A stretch of DNA of 64,000 nucleotides from Micromonospora nigra (GTDB lineage: Bacteria; Actinomycetota; Actinomycetes; Mycobacteriales; Micromonosporaceae), in the NCBI RefSeq assembly GCF_900091585.1, contig NZ_FMHT01000003.1, forward strand, positions 558,001-622,000, in the 5' to 3' direction. The notes beneath the pieces were generated by a model. The model did not search any database. It was not told the origin of the DNA and worked only from the letters and a program-made list of their open reading frames with translations. A program made the translations under genes and the position numbers. Positions 1 through 9,300 of this stretch are shown one piece after another (positions within the stretch are counted from its first letter, which is position 1; each line of letters begins with the position of its first letter).

Positions 1-731
1 CCGGCCGCGTCGGCGTCGAAGGCCCGGCAGTGGCCGTCCGGCGAGGACGTGCCGCCCGGGTTGGCGAGGTAGCCGCCGCCCAGTGGCATCCGCACCGACG
101 ATCCGCCGGCCAGCGCCATGTCGCACTCCCCGTCGGCGAGGGCACGGGCGGCCAGGTGGATGGCGACCAGCGAACTGGAGCAGGCGGTCTGCACGCTCAG
201 GCTCGGCCCGCGCAGGTCCAGCCGGTGCGAGACCCGGGTGGCGAGGAAGTCCTTGTCGTTGCCGACCATGGTCTGCAGGTCACCCACCATGGCCGCGACG
301 TCGTCGCGGTGACCCATCACGTTGTAGAGCATGTAGGTGTTCATCGTGCAGCCGGCGTAGACCCCGATCTGGCCGTCGTAGCGGCGCGGGTCGTAGGCGG
401 CGTCCTCGAGGGCGTGGTACGCGGTCTCCAGGAAGATGCGGTGCTGCGGGTCCATGATGGACGCCTCGCGGGCGGAGTAGCCGAAGAAGGCCGCGTCGAA
501 GGCGTCGGCGTCCTCCAGCGCGGCGGTGGCGTCCACGTAGTTCGGGTTGTCCACCAGGTCCGGGCTGACCCCGGCGGCCAGCATCTCCTCGCGGCTGTGC
601 CGGGTGACGCTCTCGACGCCCTCGGACAGGTTCAGCCAGTACGTGTCGACGTCCGGCGCGCCGGGCAGGCGGGCCGCCATGCCGACGATCGCTACCGCAT
701 CGGGGTGTTCGTCAAGGGGCGTCATGGCCAT
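1..731 (-). CDS. Type I polyketide synthase, N-terminal ketosynthase (partial, runs off the left edge)
   Basis: Only the first ~243 residues are in the window. They form the N-terminal half of a beta-ketoacyl synthase, which would extend the peptidyl chain handed over by the upstream PCP with a malonyl-type unit. The active-site motif TACSSS is read from the minus strand, with the Cys codon at 182-180, and the typical DPQHR segment precedes it. The ATG at 731 is preceded by AAGGA five bases upstream. A second ATG at 725 is in frame. The gene overlaps the end of the A-PCP gene by 20 nt, so it is the last visible gene of the FAAL operon. AT, ACP and any reductive domains lie outside the window, so its chemistry beyond condensation cannot be stated. 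Confidence 0.9.
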   Translation of the reverse strand, partial: MAMTPLDEHPDAVAIVGMAARLPGAPDVDTYWLNLSEGVESVTRHSREEMLAAGVSPDLVDNPNYVDATAALEDADAFDAAFFGYSAREASIMDPQHRIFLETAYHALEDAAYDPRRYDGQIGVYAGCTMNTYMLYNVMGHRDDVAAMVGDLQTMVGNDKDFLATRVSHRLDLRGPSLSVQTACSSSLVAIHLAARALADGECDMALAGGSSVRMPLGGGYLANPGGTSSPDGHCRAFDADAA

Positions 732-2427
732 GTCGGTCCTTCGGAGGTCGGGCCAGCGCGGGGGCGGGCGACGTCGGACGGGTGGTACGCCGCGCGGCGA
801 GGTGCCCGGCGAGGTCCCGCGGGCAGGGGTACTCGAACAGGTAGTGGATCGGGAAGGTCACGCCGAGGCTGACCTGGAGCTGGTGGTGCACCCGGGTCAC
901 CACCAGCGAGTGGGCGCCCGCGTCGAAGACGTTCACGTCCGGCGCGATCGTGCTCAGGGCCAACGCGTCGGCCCAGATGCGGCAGACCGCCGCCTCCACC
1001 TCGCGCACCCCCGCCGAACCGGGCAGCACCTCGGTGTACTCGCGCTGCGCCGCCTGCCGCAGGGGCGTCTCGTCGAGCTTGCCGTTCGCGGTCATCGGCA
1101 GCTCGTCGAGCGTGACGACCTGCTCGGGCACCATGGCCACCGGCAGTCGCGCACCCACCAGCCGGAGCAGTTCGGTGGGGTCGACCCGGTCGCCGGTGAC
1201 GAAGGCGACCAGTCGTCTCGGCTCCTCCACCACCAGCGCGGCGCAGGCCACGACGCCGGGCACGTCCCGCATGGCGAACTCCACCTCGCCGAGCTCGACC
1301 CGGAAGCCGCGTACCTTGACCTGCCGGTCCGCGCGTCCCACCACCACGAAGCCGACGTCCGGGTCGAGGTGGGCCAGGTCGCCGGTGCGGTAGTAGCGGT
1401 CGCCGGACCGGTCGGTGACGAACCGCTCGGCGGTCGCCTCCGGCCGGTGCAGGTAGCCGTCGGCCACGCCCGGCCCGGCGATGAGGATGTTCCCCAGCGC
1501 CCCGACCGGGAGCGGCCGGTCGTCGTCGTCGGCCAGCCAGATGCGGCTCGCCGCCGACGGTCGCCCGACCGGCAGCACCGCGGGCAGGTCCTCGTCGGGC
1601 ACCTTTGCGGGAATCTCGTAGGCCAGGCAGTTGACGGTGGCCTCGGTCGGGCCGTACCCGTTGACCAGGCGGCAGTCGGCGGCGACGAGCGTGCGCAGTC
1701 CGGTCACCGTGGACCGCTTCAGCACCTCACCGCCGAGCAGGACCAGCCGCAGGTCCGGCAGGGGTTCACCCGTGGCGACCAGCTGGTCGGCGTACGAGGG
1801 GGTGGTGAACAGGACGGTGACCCGTTCCCGCCGCAGGAACCGCACGTAGCTGCGGGCGTTGCGACGGTCGGCTGGTGCCGGCACGACCACGCAACCGCCG
1901 TACGGCAGGGCGGTGAACAGCTCCTGGAGGCCGAAGTCGAAGCCGAGGGAGAGGGTCTGCGCCATCCGCACCCACGGGCCCAGCTCCCACGCCTGTCCCT
2001 CCCAGGCGACGAGGTGCGCCACCTGGCCCTGTCGGATCAGTACGCCCTTGGGACGGCCGGTGGACCCGCTGGTGTAGACGGTGTACGCCGGGTCGTCGGG
2101 ACCGGGTCCGGCGTCGGTGGCCGGCGCGGCGGCCCCGGTCGCCCCGGCTGCCGGGGCGACGTCGAACGGCACGACGGTCGGGGGGTGCGGAAGGTCCGCG
2201 ACGAGCCGGGCCGCCCGGTCCGCCTGCGTCGGCGAGGTGAGCAGCAGCCGGGGCGAGCAGTCGGCGAGCATCTCCCGCAGTCGGGCATCGGGGAACTCGA
2301 CGGGCAGCGGAAGCACCCCGAGCCCCACCGACCAGGCACCGAACATCCCGACCGTGAAGTCGGCGGGCGACTCCAGCAGCAGGCCGACCTGCCGGCGGGC
2401 GGCCTCGGCGGCGTCCCGGTGGGTCAT
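712..2427 (-). CDS. NRPS: adenylation domain lacking its N-terminus, plus PCP
   Basis: 571 aa. It begins inside an A domain: the first ~13 residues are a tail, followed by a segment matching the A2 region. The ATP-binding YTSGSTG lies near residue 117, GYGPTE follows, then YRTGDL and the NGK lysine motif near 447. A PCP with the core AGAHSL (Ser near 507) ends the protein. The missing A1 part sits at the C-terminus of the preceding gene, with which it shares an ATGA overlap. Specificity residues by motif spacing read D-F-Q-F-L-G-G-V-N, which I cannot match to a known substrate. The A2 segment is itself atypical (WSVGLGVLPLP instead of LKAGxAYxPLDP). The PKS follows directly. The product should be an aminoacyl-PCP that feeds the ketosynthase, provided the two A halves assemble. 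Confidence 0.88.
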   Translation of the reverse strand: MTHRDAAEAARRQVGLLLESPADFTVGMFGAWSVGLGVLPLPVEFPDARLREMLADCSPRLLLTSPTQADRAARLVADLPHPPTVVPFDVAPAAGATGAAAPATDAGPGPDDPAYTVYTSGSTGRPKGVLIRQGQVAHLVAWEGQAWELGPWVRMAQTLSLGFDFGLQELFTALPYGGCVVVPAPADRRNARSYVRFLRRERVTVLFTTPSYADQLVATGEPLPDLRLVLLGGEVLKRSTVTGLRTLVAADCRLVNGYGPTEATVNCLAYEIPAKVPDEDLPAVLPVGRPSAASRIWLADDDDRPLPVGALGNILIAGPGVADGYLHRPEATAERFVTDRSGDRYYRTGDLAHLDPDVGFVVVGRADRQVKVRGFRVELGEVEFAMRDVPGVVACAALVVEEPRRLVAFVTGDRVDPTELLRLVGARLPVAMVPEQVVTLDELPMTANGKLDETPLRQAAQREYTEVLPGSAGVREVEAAVCRIWADALALSTIAPDVNVFDAGAHSLVVTRVHHQLQVSLGVTFPIHYLFEYPCPRDLAGHLAARRTTRPTSPAPALARPPKDRHGHDAP

Positions 2428-5400
2428 CGCGCACCGCCCGTGGTCCGCTCGGGGGCCAGCGCGGCCCGTAGCGCCCCGCCGACCTGGTCCATCCGGGCCA
2501 CGAACTCGGCGAAGTCGATGGTCCGGCCCGCTTCGACCAGCGCCGGCGCGTCGGGGCGCTCGGCCGCGACCGAGCGGATCCGGGCCAGGGCCGGCGGATC
2601 GAGCGGGGGCGTGTCGCAGCCGCCGAGAGCCCGGGTGAGGTCCTCGTCGGCCGGGGAGAGCACCAGCACGTCGTCGACGACCGTCGGCGCGGCGGAGTCG
2701 GCGGCCCGCACCATCGCCGCGTACGTGGCCAGGATCGCCTCGGCGGTCCGGGGCAGGAACAGGTCGGTGGCGTGGTCCAGGGTCAGCAGGTAGCCGCCGT
2801 CGCGGGGGGTGACCACCAGGTCGAGGTCGTACCGGCAGCTGTCCCGGGGCACCGGGACGACGCGCAGGGTCAGTCCGTCGAGGTCCAGCCGCGAGGCCCG
2901 CCCGCTGATCGCGTCGAGCAGGCCCGGCACCTGCGGCAGCGGGTTCTCCTGCACGGTGATGAGCGTCTCCACCAGCGGCAGGCGGCCGGCGGCCCGCCGT
3001 GGGCGCACCGCCTCCACCGCCCGCACCAGGGGATACAGGCCGGCGTCGAGTCCGGCGACCAGTTGCCGGCGGACGTCGTCGACCAGGTCCGTCAGCCGCT
3101 GCTCCGGTCGCACCTCGACGGCCAGGGGCACCGTGTTGGTGCAGAGCCCGCCGACCTCGGCCAACCGGCCGGACGGCCGGCCGACCACCGGCACGCCCAC
3201 CACCACCGGGTTCGGGGTGCCGTAGCGGTGCAGGCAGGCCGCCCAGAGCGCCGACAGCAGCGCCACCCGCGCGGGTCCGGCACCCGGGTCGGCGACGGGC
3301 ACGACGCGTTCGACCCGACCGGCCCGCGCGCTGCGGCGGCTGCCGCGTGCCCCGTCGGTGCGGACGTCGAGGGACCCGGCCCGGTTCGGCAGCCGCTCGG
3401 CGAGCTGCCGGTCCCGGTCGGCGGCGTCCGGGCCGGCCAGATACTCCTCCTGGGCGGTGACGTACTCGTCGTACGAGCCGCGCGGCGCGGCCGGCGGGGT
3501 GCGGCCGGCGCGTAGTTCGGCGTACCCGTGTCCGAGGTCGCGCAGGGCGACGCTCAGCGACCAGAGGTCGGTGACGGCGTGGTGCACGACGAGCTGGTAG
3601 ACCTGCCGGTCCGGTGACTGCCATCGGTGCAGGCGCAGCAGCGGCCCCTCGTCCAGCCGGAACGGCACGGTCGCCGCGTACCCGAGCTGCTCCTCGAGCC
3701 GGTCGTCGCGGACGGGGACCGGCACCAGGTTCAGCGCCTCGGTCATCCGGTGCGCCGGTACCGGTTCCCGACGGCGCAGGTTGCCGTCGGCGACGATGCG
3801 CACCGCCAGTTCCGGTTGCCGGCGCACGGCCGCCCGCAGGGCCGCGTGGAACGCGTCCACGTCGGTCGCCGGGTCCAGTTGCCAGGCGAAGGAGATGTTG
3901 TACTCGTCGCTGTCCGGGTTGAGCATCTGGAGGAACGCCAGCGACTCCTGGGCCTTCGACAACCGGCCGTGGGTGGGGCCACCCGCCGGGGGCGCGGCCC
4001 GGCCCGGACCGGTCGCCTGCGTCGCCGTGCCGGCCGGCCGGTCGACCACCCGGGCCGTCACGTCCGCGAGGCTCAACCCTTCGAGCAGGTCGCGGACCGG
4101 CACGTCGACCCCGAACCGACGGAAGATCACCTCGGAGACGTGCAGCGCGGTGAGCGAGTCCATGCCGTAGCTGACCAGCGGCTCCGTCTCCAGCGGGATC
4201 GGTGTGTCCAGCGCCGTCTCGACCGCCTGCCGGACCCCCGACGCCGACTCCCGCCCGGCGGCACCGGCCACAGCCGGGTCGGCATCGACCGCCTTCGGGT
4301 CGGCACCAGCCGTAGTCGGGCCGGTTCCGGCGTCGACCGGGCCGTTCCCGGCGTCGCGTGCGCCGTAGTCACCGTCGCGGTACCGACGCGCCGTCTCACC
4401 GCGTCGCAGCTTGCCGCTGGTGGTCCTGGGCACCGTTCCCGGCCGCACCCCGACGACATCGACCAGGGTGACACCGAACTCGGCGGTGATCGCCACGGTG
4501 AGCCGCCGCCGGTCGTCCGGGCCCAGCCCCCGGCCCCGCGCCTCCCCGACGATGACGACGCCACGGCCGGTCGGGTCGGCGAAGGCCACCACGCCGCCGG
4601 CCCGCAGCGTCGGCACCGTCTCGGTGGCCACCCGCTCCAGGTCCTGCGGATAGAGGTTGCGGCCCCGGACCACGATCACGTCCTTGACCCGGCCGGTGAC
4701 GTGCAACTCCCCGTCGACGAGAAAGCCGAGGTCACCGGTGCGCAGCCAGGATTCCGCCCGACCCGCCACGGCGGCGCCGAAGACCGCGCCGGTGGGGTCC
4801 GGCCTGCCCCAGTAGCCGGCCCCGACGCTCGGGCCGCTGACCAGGATCTCGCCCACCTCGCCGTCGGCCACCGGGGAGTCGCCGTCGACCACGGCGACCT
4901 CGCAGCCGTACGGCACCCCGCAGGAGACGACCTCGGTGCCGTCGGCGGACGCCCGGGTGCGGGCTCCCGTCCCGGGTGGCACCGCGGTCACCAGCAGGGT
5001 CGCCTCGGCCAGTCCGTAGCAGGGGATGAACGCCTCCCGCCGGAAGCCGGCCGGTGCGAGCAGCTCGGCGAAGCGGTCCAGGGTCCCTGCGGACACCGGC
5101 TCCGCACCGCTGTACGCCTTTCGCCACCCGGACAGGTCGAGCCCTTCGACGGGCGCGCGTTCGAGCGACCTGATCACCAGGTCGTAGGCGAAGTTCGGGG
5201 CGCCACTGGTGGTGACGCCCAGCTCGCCGATCGCCCGCAGCCAGGCGACCGGGTTGCGGACGAAGTCCTTGGGCGCGGCGAGGTACGCGGGGATGCCGGC
5301 GTGCAGCGGGTGCAGCAGGTTCCCGATCAGGCCCATGTCGTGGTACGCCGGCAGCCAGCTCAGCACGACGGCGCTCTCGTCGTGGTCGAAGGCGCTGGCG

Positions 5401-5954
5401 ATCGACCGCAGGTTCGCCACGAGCCCCCGGTGGGTGACGACGACGCCCTTCGGTGCCCCGGTGGAGCCGGAGGTGTACTGAAGGAAGGCCGGCGCTGCCG
5501 GGTCCACCGGCACCGGCCGGGCCAGCGGCCCGTCGGCCGGCCGCCACTCGGCCGGGATGTCGAGCACCCGGCGGGCCAGGTCGGCCATGGTCTCGTCCGA
5601 GGTCCAGGCGAGCGCGGCACCGCTGTCGGCCACGATCCGGCCGACCGTCTGCGCGCCGGTCACGCTGTCCAGCACCGGGTACACCGGCACCGGCACCCGC
5701 CCGGCGTAGAGGCAGCCGAGGAACGCGGTGACGAACCCGAGACCCGGCGGATGCACCAGCAGCACCCGGTCGCCGGGGGCGGTGCTCTCCTCCAGCCGGG
5801 CGCCGACCCGCGCGGCGGCGGCGTCCGCCTCGGCGTAGGTCAGCCGGCCGGCCGGGTGGGTCAGGTCGCCCAGCCAGGTGAAGGCCACCCGATCCGCGCG
5901 GTGCCGGCCGTGCGCCCGCAGCGCGTCGGCGAGGCTGTCGTGTTCGCTGGTCAC
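2424..5954 (-). CDS. FAAL-ACP-C loading protein ending in the first part of an A domain
   Basis: 1,176 aa. Residues ~1-530 are a fatty-acyl-AMP ligase: QYTSGSTGAPKG, WLPAYHDMGLIG and RGRNLYPQD are characteristic. It would adenylate a fatty acid and load the ACP at ~565-641 (core YGMDSL). A condensation domain follows (~655-1105) with HHAVTDLWS, so His and Asp are present and Gly is replaced by Leu. The last ~65 residues are an A-domain N-terminus (DAPALVEAGRTIDFAEF) that stops abruptly at TGA. The downstream gene starts on the same bases (ATGA). The GTG at 5954 has only a weak ribosome site but overlaps the stop of a 37-codon leader ORF, which suggests translational coupling. This protein probably starts the lipopeptide of the left locus. 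Confidence 0.92.
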   Translation of the reverse strand: MTSEHDSLADALRAHGRHRADRVAFTWLGDLTHPAGRLTYAEADAAAARVGARLEESTAPGDRVLLVHPPGLGFVTAFLGCLYAGRVPVPVYPVLDSVTGAQTVGRIVADSGAALAWTSDETMADLARRVLDIPAEWRPADGPLARPVPVDPAAPAFLQYTSGSTGAPKGVVVTHRGLVANLRSIASAFDHDESAVVLSWLPAYHDMGLIGNLLHPLHAGIPAYLAAPKDFVRNPVAWLRAIGELGVTTSGAPNFAYDLVIRSLERAPVEGLDLSGWRKAYSGAEPVSAGTLDRFAELLAPAGFRREAFIPCYGLAEATLLVTAVPPGTGARTRASADGTEVVSCGVPYGCEVAVVDGDSPVADGEVGEILVSGPSVGAGYWGRPDPTGAVFGAAVAGRAESWLRTGDLGFLVDGELHVTGRVKDVIVVRGRNLYPQDLERVATETVPTLRAGGVVAFADPTGRGVVIVGEARGRGLGPDDRRRLTVAITAEFGVTLVDVVGVRPGTVPRTTSGKLRRGETARRYRDGDYGARDAGNGPVDAGTGPTTAGADPKAVDADPAVAGAAGRESASGVRQAVETALDTPIPLETEPLVSYGMDSLTALHVSEVIFRRFGVDVPVRDLLEGLSLADVTARVVDRPAGTATQATGPGRAAPPAGGPTHGRLSKAQESLAFLQMLNPDSDEYNISFAWQLDPATDVDAFHAALRAAVRRQPELAVRIVADGNLRRREPVPAHRMTEALNLVPVPVRDDRLEEQLGYAATVPFRLDEGPLLRLHRWQSPDRQVYQLVVHHAVTDLWSLSVALRDLGHGYAELRAGRTPPAAPRGSYDEYVTAQEEYLAGPDAADRDRQLAERLPNRAGSLDVRTDGARGSRRSARAGRVERVVPVADPGAGPARVALLSALWAACLHRYGTPNPVVVGVPVVGRPSGRLAEVGGLCTNTVPLAVEVRPEQRLTDLVDDVRRQLVAGLDAGLYPLVRAVEAVRPRRAAGRLPLVETLITVQENPLPQVPGLLDAISGRASRLDLDGLTLRVVPVPRDSCRYDLDLVVTPRDGGYLLTLDHATDLFLPRTAEAILATYAAMVRAADSAAPTVVDDVLVLSPADEDLTRALGGCDTPPLDPPALARIRSVAAERPDAPALVEAGRTIDFAEFVARMDQVGGALRAALAPERTTGGAR

Positions 5955-6064
5955 CGTCGCCCCCGCCCCGTCGCCGACCCGGCCACGACCGCCGCACCGC
6001 GGTCCGTTGCGCGCGCCTCGGCAGCGCGGAACGACCGGGTCGTGCCGGGGGTCAGGTCGAACAT
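5951..6064 (-). CDS. Putative 37-aa leaderless leader ORF coupled to the FAAL gene
   Basis: The ATG at 6064 lies six bases downstream of a -10 hexamer (TAACGT), so the predicted transcript would start at or very near the ATG and lack a ribosome site. The frame runs 37 codons, rich in Ala, Arg and Thr, and its TGA overlaps the GTG of the FAAL gene by four bases (GTGA). This layout would let leaderless translation feed the FAAL start, which has a poor Shine-Dalgarno of its own. No homology is recognised. It could instead be only the 5' untranslated region. The promoter match and the coupling are the only evidence. Confidence 0.4.
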   Translation of the reverse strand: MFDLTPGTTRSFRAAEARATDRGAAVVAGSATGRGRR

Positions 6065-6070
6065 GCCGGC

Positions 6071-6102
6071 ACGTTAACCCTCACCGGTTCGCACCGGGTT
6101 AC
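6071..6102 (-). promoter_or_regulatory. SARP-type promoter of the FAAL/A-PCP/PKS operon
   Basis: On the minus strand GTAACC (6102-6097), five bases, CGAACC (6091-6086), nine bases, then a -10 TAACGT (6076-6071). The two hexamers are 11 bp apart, the helical spacing known for SARP activators. The arrangement matches four other promoters in this locus exactly. Its distance to the ATG at 6064 predicts a leaderless start. Confidence 0.65.
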
Positions 6103-6137
6103 GTGCCGCCCGGCGCCCCGGGCGGCACGCCGGTCGC

Positions 6138-6362
6138 CTACCGGGCGGCCTCCTCCGCGTCCATCCACTCGGCCAGGCTCCGGGGTCGCATGTCCGTCCA
6201 GTTGGTCTCCACGAAGTCCAGGCACTCCTGCCGGCCTGCCGGGCCGTGCGTCACCTGCCAGCCGTCCGGCACCGGCATCGCCGCCGGCCACAGCGAGTAC
6301 TGGTGTTCGTCGTTGCGCAGGATCAGGTACGTGCCGTCCGGGTCCTCGAACGGATTGCTCAT
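6138..6362 (-). CDS. MbtH-like NRPS chaperone
   Basis: 74 aa. MbtH-like proteins bind the N-terminal subdomain of A domains and are needed for their folding or activity. The family signature is clear: it starts MSNPFEDPDG, has the SLWP motif, and ends with NWTDMRPRSLAEW. It lies two bases after the stop of the NRPS-TE gene, whose last codons supply the GAGGAG ribosome site, so it is the third gene of that operon. It is the only MbtH homologue visible and may serve several A domains, including the free-standing ones. Confidence 0.97.
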   Translation of the reverse strand: MSNPFEDPDGTYLILRNDEHQYSLWPAAMPVPDGWQVTHGPAGRQECLDFVETNWTDMRPRSLAEWMDAEEAAR

Positions 6363-6364
6363 GG

Positions 6365-9300
6365 CTACTCCTCGTTGCTCTCCCCCGCGCCCGCCAGGGC
6401 GCGGGCGATCATCGGGCCGATCGTCGCAAGTGCCGACGGCTCCAGCAGCCGCCAGTGGTCCGTCGCCACCTCACGCACCTCGATGGCGCCGGTGACGTGG
6501 GGTCGCCACGCCGCCACCTCCGGCCCCGTCACCGGGGCGGTGGCGCGGAACAGCAGCAGGTCGCCGGCGAACCGGGGCGGAGCATAGGTCCGCATCAGGC
6601 GGCGGTGGCGGTCGACCAGCGTCTCGATGACCGCCGCGTCCCGCGCGTCGACGCCGTCGAACTGACGGGTCGTTCGGCGCAGGAGGTCCACCAACTCCGC
6701 GCCGCCACCCGCCTCGTCCGGGCCGGTGTCGCCCGCCTGCTGGTCACCGCCCGCCTCGTCCGGCCCGGTGCCACCGCCCGCGCCGGCCGGCGGCGGGTAG
6801 CCGTCGATGGCGACCAGCAGCCCCACCTGCTCCCCGGCCGCCTGCAACCGGCAGGCCATCTGGTGGGCGACCAGGGCACCGAACGAGAACCCGACCAGGT
6901 GGTACGGCCCGTGCGGCTGCCGCTGCCGCACCTGCGCCAGGTGCTGCTCGGCGAGCGCCTCGACGCTGCGCGGCAACCCGTCGCCGGAGAGCGCCGGCGC
7001 CTGCAACGCGTAGACCGGACGGGCCCCGCCCACGTGGCGCACCAGGCCCGCGTACCCCCAGCCGAGGCCGGTGACCGGGGGGAGGCAGAACAGCGCGGCG
7101 CCGGTGCCGGCGGCGTGCAGCGCCAGCACCGGATCCAGGACGGCGACCGGCGCGTCCCGGGCGATCCGGCGCGGCGAACCGTCGACCGGCGCGTCCCGGG
7201 CGATCCGGGTCGCCAGGCCGGAGACGGTCGCTCCGTTGAACACCGCACCCAGGTCGAGCCGGACGCCCAGGACGTCGGCGACCCGGTTCACCAGCCGGAT
7301 GGCCAGCAACGAGTGCCCACCGAGGTCGAAGAAGTCCTCGTCGACGCCGACGTCCGGCAACCCCAGCAGTTCGGCGAAGATCCGGCGCAGCGCCTCCTGC
7401 TCGGCAGGCAACGGCTGCCGGCCGGCAGCCGGGCGGTCCCGGGGCACCGGCAACGCCTTGCGGTCGAGCTTGCCGTTCGGGTTGAGCGGAAGCTCGTCGA
7501 GCGGCACGATCGCCGCCGGCACCATGTAGGACGGCACGCGGTCGGCCAGGAACCGGCGCAGCTCCTGCGGGTCGAGGGCCGCCCCGGGCCGGGGCACGAC
7601 GTAGCCGAGCAGACTCCGCTCGCCCCGGTACCGCCCCGCCACGACCGCCGTGCGCAGCACCGAGGGGTGCCGGCCGAGCGCCGCCTCGATCTCACCCGGC
7701 TCGATGCGGAAGCCGCGGATCTTCGTCTGGTCGTCGGCCCGGCCGGCGAACTCCAACACCCCGTCGGGCCGCCAGCGACCCAGGTCACCGGTGCGGTACA
7801 TCCGCTCGCCCGGACGGAACGGGTCCGGCACGAAGCGTTGCGCGGTCTGCGCCGGCTGGCCCAGGTAGCCCCGGGCCAGTCCCGCACCGGCCAGGTACAC
7901 CTCGCCGGTCACGCCGACCGGAACCGGACCCAGCCGGCGGTCGAGGACGTACACCCGGGTGTCGTCGAGGGGCCGCCCGATCGGCACGGTGGCCGGCACC
8001 GGTTCCCCAGGTGGCAGCACGTGGTGGGTGACCACGAAGGTGGCCTCGGTCGGGCCGTACAGGTTGGTGACGGTCGCCCGGGGCGCGTGTTCCCGCACCG
8101 CGCGGACAGCCGTCGTGGAGGCCACGTCACCGCCGGTCCAGATCTCGCGGAGGCCGGCGAACGCGTCCGGCCGCTCGTCGGCGAGGAGCGCGAACAGGCC
8201 GGCGGAGAGGTCGGCGGCGGTGACCGCCGGATCGGCCAGGGCCCGGTGCAGCGCCTCCACGTCCAGCGGGCCGGCGGGCGCGACGACCACGGTGGCGCCG
8301 TTGAGCAGCGGCACCCACGTCTCGTGCACGGACAGGTCGAAGGCGTACGGCGAGTGCATCAGCATCCCGTCGCCGGGGCCGCACCGCCAGCACGGGTCGG
8401 CGACCAGGTCCAGGACGTTGCGGTGGGAGACCGCGACGCCCTTCGGCGCACCGGTCGAACCGGACGTGTACATCACGTAGGCCAGGGAGTCCGGGTGCTG
8501 CGGAACCGCCGGGGGCAGGTCGTCCCCGGGTGCCCCGGGGGTGTCGTCGTCGACCACGAGCACCGGCACGTCGCAGCGCAGACCGAACGACCTGCTGGCC
8601 GCGTCGACCAGGACCAGGGCGGCGCCCGAACCCGCGACCACCGTCCGCATCCGGGACACCGGTTGCCCGGTGTGCAACGGCACGTACGCGCCGCCGGCCT
8701 TGAGCACGGCCAGGCTGGTGACCAGCACCTGCGGCGAGCGTTCGTGCAGGACCGCGACGGTCGTCTCCACGCCCACCCCGGCCCGGCGCAGCCGGTGCGC
8801 CAGCCGGTTCGCGCGCCGGTCCAGCTCGGCGTAGCTCAGGGTCGCGTCGGCCGCCCGGACCGCGATCGCGTCCGGGGCCCGGTCCACCTGTGCGGCGAGG
8901 CGCTGCTGGATGGTGTCGTGGTCGGCCGGCGTGGCCCGCTCCGGCCCGGCCCAGTCGACGAGGATCCGGTGCCGCTCGGTCGGCCCGAGGATGTCGAGGT
9001 GGCTGACCGGGACGTCCGGGGCGTCGGTGGCGGCCCGCAGCAGCCGCACCAACCGTGCGACGAGCGCCTCCACGGTGGCCCGGTCGAACAGCTCCGTGCT
9101 GTACTCGACCACCCCGTCGATCCGCTGCGGCCCGCCGTCGCGGCCCGGGTCCACGGTGAGGTTGAAGGAGAGGTCCAGCCGGGCGGTGGCGGTGCTGACC
9201 GCCATCGGCTCCGCCGACAGGTCGGCGAAGCGCAGCCGGTCCTCGGCGCCGTACAGCAGTCCCAGCAGGACCTGGAACAGCGGCTGCCGGGCGGCTGCCC

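Noticed and set aside
2424..2430. Simple sequencing frameshift as the cause of the split A domain
   Set aside because: Joining the frames leaves a ~20-residue insertion with no homology between A1 and A2, and both ends look like natural tails with an ATGA overlap. Not fully excluded.
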